Assembly: GCF_024139115.2 (NCBI RefSeq)
Contig: NC_085140.1
Coordinates: 49,439,907 to 49,503,906 of the forward strand
Direction: 5' to 3'
DNA: 64,000 bases
DNA from: Armigeres subalbatus
Lineage: Eukaryota > Arthropoda > Insecta > Diptera > Culicidae
Of the stretch, positions 56,670 to 64,000 are shown one piece after another. Position 1 is the first letter of the stretch; each line of letters starts with the position of its first letter. The position numbers and the translations under genes were made by a program. The notes below the pieces were generated by a model, which saw only the letters and a program-made list of their open reading frames with translations, had not been told where the DNA came from and searched no databases.

Positions 56670-59600
56670 CTTTCAAGAGGCTCGACAAACATCTTTTCAA
56701 GAGGCTCGGAAGCCACCTTTCAAGAGGCTCGAAGGCCTCCTCTCAAGAGGCTCGGAAGCCTCCTTTCAAAAGGCTCGGAAGCCTCCTTTCAAAAGGCTCG
56801 GAAGCCTCCTTTCAAAAGGCTCGGAAGTCTCCTCTCAAGAGGCTCGGAAGTCTCCTTTCAAGAGGCTCGGAAGCCTTCTTTCAAGAGGCTCGGAAGCCTC
56901 CTTTCAAGAGGCTCGGAAGCCTCCTTTCAAGAGGCTCAGAAGCCTCCTTTCAAGAGGCTCGGAAGCCTCCCTTTCAAGAGGCTCAGAAGCCTCCTTTCAA
57001 GAGGCCTCAGAGCCTCCTTTCAAGAGGCTCAGAAGCCTCCTTTCAAGAGGCTCAGGAAGCCTCCTTTCAAGAGGCTCAGAGCCTCCTTTCAAGAGGCCTC
57101 AGAAGCCTCCTTTCAAGAGGCTCAGAAGCCTCCTTTCAAGAGGCTCAGAAGCCTCCTTTCAAGAGGCTCAGAAGCCTCCTTTCAAGAGGCTCAGAGCCTC
57201 CTTTCAAGAGGCTCAGAAGCCTCCTTTCAAGAGGCTCAGAAGCCTCCTTTCAAGAGGCTCCAAGCCTCCTTTCAAGAGGCTCAAGCCTCCTTTCAAGAGG
57301 CTCAGAAGCCTCCTTTCAAGAGGCTCAGAGCCTCCTTTCAAGAGGCTCAGAGCCTCCTTTCAAGAGGCTCAGAAGCCTCCTTTCAAGAGGCTCAGGAAGC
57401 CTCCTTTCAAGAGGCTCAGCCTCCTTTCAAGAGGCTCAGGCCTCCTTTCAAGAGGCTCAGAGCCTCCTTTCAAGAGGCTCAGGCCTCCTTTCAAGAGGCT
57501 CAGGAAGCCTCCTTTCAAGAGGCTCAGGAAGCCTCCTTTCAAGAGGCTCAGAGCCTCCTTTCAAGAGGCTCAGAGCCTCCTTTCAAGAGGCTCAGAGCCT
57601 CCTTTCAAGAGGCTCCAGCCTCCTTTCAAGAGGCTCAGAAGCCTCCTTTCAAGAGGCTCAGGCCTCCTTTCAAGAGGCTCAGAAGCCTCCTTTCAAGAGG
57701 CTCAGGAAGCCTCCTTTCAAGAGGCTCAGGAAGCCTCCTTTCAAGAGGCTCAGAGCCTCCTTTCAAGAGGCTCAGGAAGCCTCCTTTCAAGAGGCTCAGA
57801 GCCTCCTTTCAAGAGGGCTCAGGCCTCCTTTCCAAGAGGCTCAGGAAGCCTCCTTTCAAGAGGCTCAGAGCCTCCTTTCAAGAGGCTCAGAAGCCTCCCT
57901 TTCAAGAGGCTCAGAAGCCTCCTTTCAAGAGGCTCAGGAAGCCTCCTTTCAAGAGGCTCAGAAGCCTCCTTTCAAGAGGCCTCAAAGCCTCCTTTCAAGA
58001 GGCTCAGAAGCCTCCTTTCAAGAGGCTCAGAAGCCTCCCTTTCAAGAGGCTCAAGCCTCCTTTCAAGAGGCTCAAGCCTCCTTTCAAGAGGCCTCAGAAG
58101 CCTCCTTTCAAGAGGCTCAGAAGCCTCCTTTCAAGAGGCTCAGAGCCTCCTTTCAAGAGGCTCAGAAGCCTCCTTTCAAGAGGCTCAGAAGCCTCCTTTC
58201 AAGAGGCTCAGAAGCCTCCTTTCAAGAGCTCAGAAGCCTCCTTTCAAGAGGCTCAGAAGCCTCCTTCAAGAGGCTCAGAAGCCTCCTTTCAAGAGGCCTC
58301 AGAAGCCTCCTTTCAAGAGGCTCAGAGCCTCCTTTCAAGAGGCTCAGAAGCCTCCTTTCAAGAGGCTCAGAAGCCTCCTTTCAAGAGGCTCAGAGCCTCC
58401 TTTCAAGAGGCTCAAGCCTCCTTTCAAGAGGCTCAGAAGCCTCCCTTTCAAGAGGCCTCAAGCCTCCTTTCAAGAGGCTCAGCTTCCTTTCAAGAGGCTC
58501 AAGCCTCCTTTCAAGAGGCTCAGAAGCCTCCTTTCAAGAGGCTCAGAGCCACCTTTCAAGAGGCTCAGAAGCCACCTATCAAGAGGCTCCAAGCCTCATT
58601 TCAAGAGGCTCGGAAGCCTCCTTTCAAGAGGCTCGGAAACCTCCTTTCAAGAGTCTCGGAAACCTCCTTTCAAGAGGTTGGGAAGCCACCTTTCAAGAGG
58701 CTCGGAAGCCACCTTTCAAGAGGCTCGGAAGCCACCTTTCAAGAGGCTCGGAAGCCACCTTTCAAGAGGCTCGGAAGCCACCTTTCAAGAGGCTCGGAAG
58801 CCACCTTTCAAGAGGCTCGGAAGCCACCTTTCAAGAGGCTCGGAAGCCACCTTTCAAGAGGCTCAGGCCACCTTTCAAGAGGCTCAGGCCACCTTCAAGA
58901 GGCTCAGAAGCCTCCTTTCAAGAGGCTCAGGCCTCCTTTCAAGAGGCTCAGGCCTCCTTTCAAGAGGCCTCAGAAGCCTCCTTCAAGAGGCTCAGAAGCC
59001 TCCTTTCAAGAGGCTCAGAAGCCTCCTTTCAAGAGGCTCAGAAGCCTCCTTTCAAGAGGCCTCAGAAGCCTCCTTTCAAGAGGCTCAAGCCTCCTTTCAA
59101 GAGGCCTCAGAAGCCTCCTTTCAAGAGGCTGGAAGCCTCCTTTCAAGAGGCTCGGAAGCCTCCTTTCAAGAGGCTCGGAAGCCTCCTTTCAAGAGGCTCG
59201 AAAGCCTCCTTTCAAGAGGCTCGGAAGCCTCCTTTCAAGAGGCTCGGAAGCCTCCTTTCAAGAGGCTCGGAAGCACCCTTTCAAGAAACTCGGAAGCCTC
59301 CTTTCAAGAGGCTCGGAAGCCTCCTTTCAAGAGGCTCGGAAGCCTCCTTTCAAGAGGCTCAGAGCCTCCTTTCAAGAGGCTCAGGCCTCCTTTCAAGAGG
59401 CTCAGGAAGCCTCCTTTCAAGAGGCCTCCTTTCAAGAGGCTCAGAAGCCTCCTTTCAAGAGGCTCAGAGCCTCCTTTCAAGAGGCCTCAGAAGCCTCCTT
59501 TCAAGAGGCTCAGAGCCTCCTTTCAAGAGGCTCAGAAGCCTCCTTTCAAGAGGCCTCAAGCCTCCTTTCAAGAGGCCTCAGAGCACCCTTTCAAGAAACT

Positions 59601-60268
59601 CAGGAAGCCTCCTTTCAAGAGGCTCCAGAAGCCTCCTTCAAGAGGCTCAGGGCCTCCTTTCAAGAGGCTCAGGCCTCCTTTCAAGAGGCTCAGGCCTCCT
59701 TTCAAGAGGCTCAGGCCTCCTTTCAAGAGGCTCAGGAAGCCTCCTTTCAAGAGGCTCAGGCCTCCTTTCAAGAGGCTCAGGCCTCCTTTCAAGAGGCTCA
59801 GAAGCCTCCTTTCAAGAGGCTCAGAAGCCTCCTTTCAAGAGGCTCAGAGCCTCCTTTCAAGAGGCTCAGAGCCTCCTTTCAATGGGCTCAGAAGCCTCCT
59901 TTCAAGAGGCTCAGAAGCCTCCTTTCAAGAGGCTCGGAAGCCTCCTTTCAAGAGGCTCGGAAGCCTCCTTTCAAGAGGCTCGGAAGCCTCCTTTCAAGAG
60001 GCTCGGAAGCCACCTTTCAAGAGGCTCGGAAGCCTCCTTTCAAGAGGCTCGGAAGCCTCCTTTCAAGACGCCCGGAAGCCTCCTTTCAAGAGGCTCGGAA
60101 GCCACCTTTCAAGAGGCTCGGAAGCCACCTTTCAAGAGGCTCGGAAGCCTCCTTTCAAGAGGCTCGGAAGCCACCTTTCAAGAGGCTCGGAAGCCACCTT
60201 TCAAGAGGCTCGGAAGCCACCTTTCAAGAGGCTCGGAAGCCTCCTTTCAAGAGGCTCGGAAGCCTTCT
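56670..60268. repeat. 3.6 kb minisatellite of 23-bp units
   Basis: About 155 copies of a unit based on TCGGAAGCCTCCTTTCAAGA followed by GGC. Variants are CTCGGAAGCC (23-bp unit), CTCAGAAGCC (23), CTCAGAGCC (22), CTCAGGCC (21) and CTCAGGAAGCC (24). A few units carry CCACC for CCTCC. The unit has no stop in any + frame and 23 is not a multiple of 3, so every frame runs through the array; three 23-bp units read as the same 23-residue cycle (SLLSRGSEASFQEARKPPFK and RLG). The resulting frames of 1312, 1239 and 547 residues are repeat products. Confidence 0.93.
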
Positions 60269-60683
60269 TCAATTACCGTGTTTACATCCAACGATTTGGT
60301 TTTGTTGACGTTGATGAATAAACCTGCCGAAGAGGAGTGCTCGGAGCTTCCTCTGCATATCAGAGCGCCGTTGAGCGCTCGACCTTTTGTCCTTTCGAAC
60401 TTTTGTCTTTTCAACCTTATTTCCTTCGACCTTTTGTCATAGCTCCAAGTGTGCCACCGCCCACCAATTTATCATTTTAGATCTCCAAATTTTTGTTAGA
60501 TTCAGATAGATATGTTTAATTTATTTAGATCGTCACTACAGATATGGGTTCTCTATGGTGGACAAGTTTTCATTCAAGATGAATTGATCATTAATTAAAA
60601 CAACTTACATTTTACGACTTTCATTCCGTAGGAATGAAGCAACTCCAAAAATGAGACATTTTTAATTCGACCGACGATCAAAG
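60269..60683. other. DNA after the minisatellite
   Basis: A short run of CGACCTTTTGTCCTTTCGAA-like units lies near 60380-60435. Otherwise nothing recognised. Confidence 0.4.
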
Positions 60684-60911
60684 TAGGGGAACTGTCCCGA
60701 TTTCCATCTCACTGAACATATATTCATCTCATCGCAAAACAAAGAAATACAACACCAATCTTGTCGCTTCTTTTGCTAACCCGCGTGACCCGCTAACTCA
60801 CTGGTGAAAAAAATCACAAAAATAAGAAACAAACCAAATTCCTTTTCATTGCCTTGCTTTTGATGGGATGGAAATAGGAGTTATAGGATGAAGTGCCGAA
60901 CCGTTCCCCTA
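60684..60911. mobile_element. MITE, TAGGGGAA termini, copy 2
   Basis: TAGGGGAACTGTCCCGATTT at the left and CCGAACCGTTCCCCTA at the right; the body matches 43930-44149. Confidence 0.8.
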
Positions 60912-61568
60912 TATAAAATGCAGATTTATTGGGAATATCGAAGTGCTTAATTGTACGAACTTCGGTAAAATAAGGTAAAGTGGCCATCTGTGAATCTTTT
61001 TTTTTCATTTATTTCTTTATTAAAGAGGCTTGCAGCCCTAGGCTGGCTTACCTCTGAAGAGGGAGCATCTGTGAATCTGTCATATATCTAAAAAAATCTT
61101 TTTCTTTGTTGATTTCTTGTTCTTGTGTGATTTTGAAATTTCATGTCAAAAACTTTTTGCACAAACATCGAAAGATTTAACGGTCTTCGACTATAGTTTG
61201 ATTTATTTATCTTCAGTCCCTATAAATAATATTAAAGTCAAGTCCCTATAAATAATATTAAAATGAAATAAAGTTCCTCCGATCGATCGGCCTGAAATTA
61301 CGCACGAAACTGCAAAAATGAGGTTAGCTAGTAGGGGAAGAGGCCCCAAAAAGCCCCCCCGAGGCAAAACGCCTTTTGGTTATTTCCTCATATTTACCGT
61401 ATTCACCATGGCCGTAACGAAGCTAGACCTAAAATTATGTAGGTTAGGCGAAAAAAGTGTCTGAATAACAGATAGGAAGGTTGGAAAAACCGAAATTTTC
61501 CATATTTTGATGAAACATCTAACATTTCGGCGAGGCAAAACACCCCAAGGCAACTAACCTACAATGTA
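60912..61568. other. Intronic or intergenic DNA, nothing recognised
   Basis: No exon seen. A duplicated AGTCCCTATAAATAATATTA occurs twice near 61215-61260. Confidence 0.4.
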
Positions 61569-61581
61569 CTACGCGTCTCCT

Positions 61582-61881
61582 TCTTCTTCTTCTTCTTCTT
61601 CTTATTGGCATTACATCCCCACACTGGGATAGAGCCGCCTCGCAGCTTAGTGTTCATTAAGCACTTCCACAGTTATTAACTGCGAGGTTTCTAAGTCAAG
61701 TTACCATTTTTGCATTCGTATATCATGAAGCTAGCACGATGATACTTTTATGCCCAGGGAAGTCGAGACAATTTCCAATCCGAAAATTACCTAGACCGGC
61801 ACCGGGAATCGAACCCAGCCACCCTCAGCATGGTCTTGCTTGGTAGCCGCGCGTCTTACCGCACGGCTAAGGAGGGCCCCA
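61582..61881 (-). mobile_element. tRNA-derived SINE, Feilai-like, 13-bp target duplication
   Basis: On the - strand: head GGGCCCTCCTTAGCCGTGCG, B-box GCTGGGTTCGATTCCCGG, body TTTTCGGATTGGAAATTGTC and GAGGCGGCTCTATCCCAGTG, and a tail of AAG repeats. ACTACGCGTCTCC flanks both ends (61569-61581 and 61882-61894), marking a clean retroposition. SINEs of this kind are copied by the machinery of LINE elements. Confidence 0.9.
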
Positions 61882-61894
61882 ACTACGCGTCTCC

Positions 61895-62239
61895 ACGCAC
61901 TGTCAATACCAGAATGCTGATTCGCAGACGCGTGGTGCGTTGTTCCTTAATAGCTGCCAGTAAGAAGGCGTTTTGTCTCATGAGTTTTCCGGCAGCGAAA
62001 TATCACCACTTTTTTGAAATGTGAATATTATCAATAAGATTAAGATTTTCTATAATTTTTAGATGGCATATGCCATCATATATATCAGATAGCTATATTG
62101 TTTAACTGTTGGATGAGGTAAAAATAATCATGAAAATCGTAACAGCTAAGACATTGAAGCAGTCTTTGCTTAGCTAGGGCAATTGCCCCTCCTTCCCCTA
62201 CGCAGCAGCCAAACCAAAAAAAAAAAAACAAAAAACTCT
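61895..62239. other. Nothing recognised
   Basis: AT-rich sequence without features. Confidence 0.35.
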
Positions 62240-62475
62240 ACCTAGTAGTGATACTCCTTTCTCGTATTTAGTGATTCATGAGGCTTTGCCCCCTATCGAA
62301 TGCAACTTGTTGCCGAGAAAATCGGTTTAAGATGGCTCTAAACATACACACGGACAGACAGTGCTCAGTTTGTCGAGCTGAGTCGATTGGTATATGACTT
62401 CATGACTCCGAAAGTTCGTTTTTGGAGTGAAAAGATAACCTTTCTTTACAACTTTGTTGTACGAGAAAGGGAAAA
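62240..62475 (+). mobile_element. Inverted-repeat element, CCTTTCTCGT termini, single-module copy
   Basis: CTAGTAGTGATACTCCTTTCTCGT at the left and TTGTACGAGAAAGG at the right. The core ATCGAATGCAACTTGTTGCC is present once. Same family as 2640-2925 and 14240-16382. Confidence 0.7.
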
Positions 62476-62990
62476 CATGTTCGATGCTATTTCGATGGAG
62501 TGTAGTTCAATTAATTAAAACCTAGATTAATCTACAAAACTACTGTTCTTGTGTATTTTTAAAAGTATAATAAGAAAATAACGCTAAAAGGTCAAAATAG
62601 CACTTTATGGGAATTCCAACCATCGCTTCATAATCATATTTCGATCAACCCTCTTCGTTTGAAATACTTTTCAGTACATATAACACAGCACAGAACAGAC
62701 AAAAAACAATTAATTAATAATTTACCTACGAGTTTTCGACGACCTTAATCAGACTATAAAACGGTTACATTGCGTTGTGCGCTTCTACATTTTGATTTCA
62801 AACTATCGTTTCAAATGTGAAATTAAAATCTATTTCTATAAATCAAAGGCTGAGACGTTACCAAATGGAGGAACGAGGGGTGGCTCAAACAACAACAAAC
62901 TCCAGGGTAAGGTGCAAACGTGAAACGCGTGATTGGTTCTTGGATTATGTATTATTTTATTCATAAGCGAATGAGTATTCCATTTGAATG

Positions 62991-62996
62991 TTTATT
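62991..62996 (-). terminator. Possible polyadenylation signal AATAAA
   Basis: On the - strand, about 140 bases after the stop codon of the putative terminal exon at 63134-63253. Confidence 0.4.
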
Positions 62997-63133
62997 AAAT
63001 GTGAGTCTTACATCTAGAGTAATATATAAGGAGGGCTACACTGTATCGTCTACTCTAAACAATCGTCAATAGTTTAAGGAGATATGGCACTTAAGCTAAC
63101 GAGTAATGTGCGTGTGGTTCGTTCGCAAATCGA

Positions 63134-63587
63134 CTAAAAGACGCCGTCAAAGAGTGTCGGTGCGGTGGACAGCACCCTTAAAAACTCCTCTTCCTGATCG
63201 GAAAGCCACCAAGCGGTGCCCGCCCTAAACGCCAGTGCATCCTGTAGTGCCGCCTAGATAACCAATCGAAAGTGGAAAATCGATATTTACTGCGTTCAAT
63301 TTAAATCATTTCAATTTCGTAATCAGTCGTGTTCATAGGTTTCAGCACGCGCGCGCACACACACACATACAAACGCGAGCGGATTCGGTTACAATACTTA
63401 TCACGTCAAAACGCAACAGAAGACGGATTCAAAAAGTGCTCCTCTCTCAGAACTTTCCAACCCACGATGACGACGTCGTGGAGAACGATGATACCGCAGT
63501 CGAGGACGACTGCGTCGACGACTTGGTGGAGCCTTGTCTACCCTCGCGGTACTCGTGGACTTGCGAGAGACAAAGTTCCCTGATCAT
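63134..63587 (-). CDS. Putative last two exons of an unidentified gene
   Basis: On the - strand, acceptor CGCTTCTTTCCACAG is followed by MIRELCLSQVHEYREGRQGS and an S/T-rich stretch (63587-63462). It can splice at a weak donor TGG|GTTGGA, across a 208-bp intron, to acceptor GGTTATCTAG. The last exon (63253-63134) reads AALQDALAFRAGTAWWLSDQ, EEEFLRVLSTAPTLFDGVF and a stop, with AATAAA about 140 bases on. I do not recognise the protein. Codon composition is good on both strands in the upstream exon: the + strand there reads as an acidic frame (NFPTHDDDVVENDDTAVEDD), so only the last exon looks firm. It shares the talin strand and may lie in a talin intron. Confidence 0.4.
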
Positions 63588-64000
63588 CTGTGGAAAGAAG
63601 CGTAACGGAAAGTAGATGTTGATGAGCGATCATGAGTCGTTCAAGCTCTGCCGACAGTAGCCATAGCGGAGAAGTCCAACGCACCCATAGGCACTGCGCC
63701 CAGAAGTAATGTAAGTGCACCGCAGTCAATGCCATCACTACACACTAGTCCGAGGAAGGTTAGGAGAACATTTTTGATCCCGCTCCTGTTGGTGGCAACT
63801 CCATTCCATTGTTGAGCTTTTTGGGTTATTGTGCGCTACTTTGAACTGGTTTTAATCATATCTACAGGATGCGGTTAGACCTAAACTCGTCATAGGTAGA
63901 GTTGACACTACGGATACGTTTCTGTTAGGGATGCGAATTTACATAAATTCGTTCGAAGCTACGGTGCTGATTTTTACAGCATGCACTGGCGTTCTATTTT
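63588..64000. other. Nothing firmly recognised
   Basis: A - strand frame (HYFWAQCLWVRWTSPLWLLS, then AELERLMIAHQHLL) lies just upstream of the putative exon pair and might be another exon. I cannot support its boundaries. Confidence 0.25.

Noticed and set aside
56504..60442. Open frames of 1312, 1239 and 547 residues read as giant repeat proteins
   Set aside because: All three are overlapping frames of one stop-free 23-bp minisatellite; no start context, domain or non-repeat body supports translation.

Overview
The window is from a mosquito genome, most probably Aedes (Stegomyia). This rests on two split genes whose proteins match insect families and on the repeats: Juan-like jockey retrotransposons, RTE-like retrotransposons, Feilai-like tRNA SINEs, and many foldback or terminal-inverted-repeat elements in AT-rich DNA. 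Nothing looks bacterial: introns have GT-AG ends and there are no operons.

Two genes face each other tail to tail. The first, on the + strand, is melted (melt/VEPH1 family). Its first coding exon is at 13627-13731. A 13.3 kb intron full of transposons follows, then seven exons at 27038-30969. The eight exons join in frame to 1049 codons plus a stop and end in a PH domain. The second, on the - strand, is the 3' end of talin (rhea). Three exons at 54131-50869 encode the last 743 residues: late rod helices, the I/LWEQ actin-binding module with its dimerisation helix, and a long Q/S/T-rich tail. A polyadenylation signal lies at 49392-49397. A possible third gene end (- strand, 63587-63134) lies upstream of the talin exons and is not identified.

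Layout: 1-13 kb is intergenic, with degenerate GGAATTCC-type minisatellites and MITEs. 13.6-27 kb is melt intron 1, holding a 167-bp satellite inside an inverted-repeat element, several nested foldback elements, SINEs and retrotransposon fragments in both orientations. 27-31 kb is the body of melt. 31.9-33.8 kb is a 1.9 kb foldback element. 34-46.3 kb is one Juan-like element broken by two insertions: a nearly complete RTE-like element, and a 5 kb block with a ~496-bp palindrome, tandem MITEs, tandem arrays and a tRNA-like sequence. 47.5-49.3 kb is a short LTR element without coding capacity. 49.4-54.1 kb is talin. 54.4-62.5 kb holds MITEs, a 3.6 kb minisatellite of 23-bp units and a SINE.

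No operon or gene system joins these parts. The value of the window is its record of nested insertions, many of them dated relative to each other by target-site duplications and empty sites visible here. The 3.6 kb minisatellite is open in all three forward frames because its unit lacks stop codons and its length is not a multiple of three; I read it as a repeat, not a protein.
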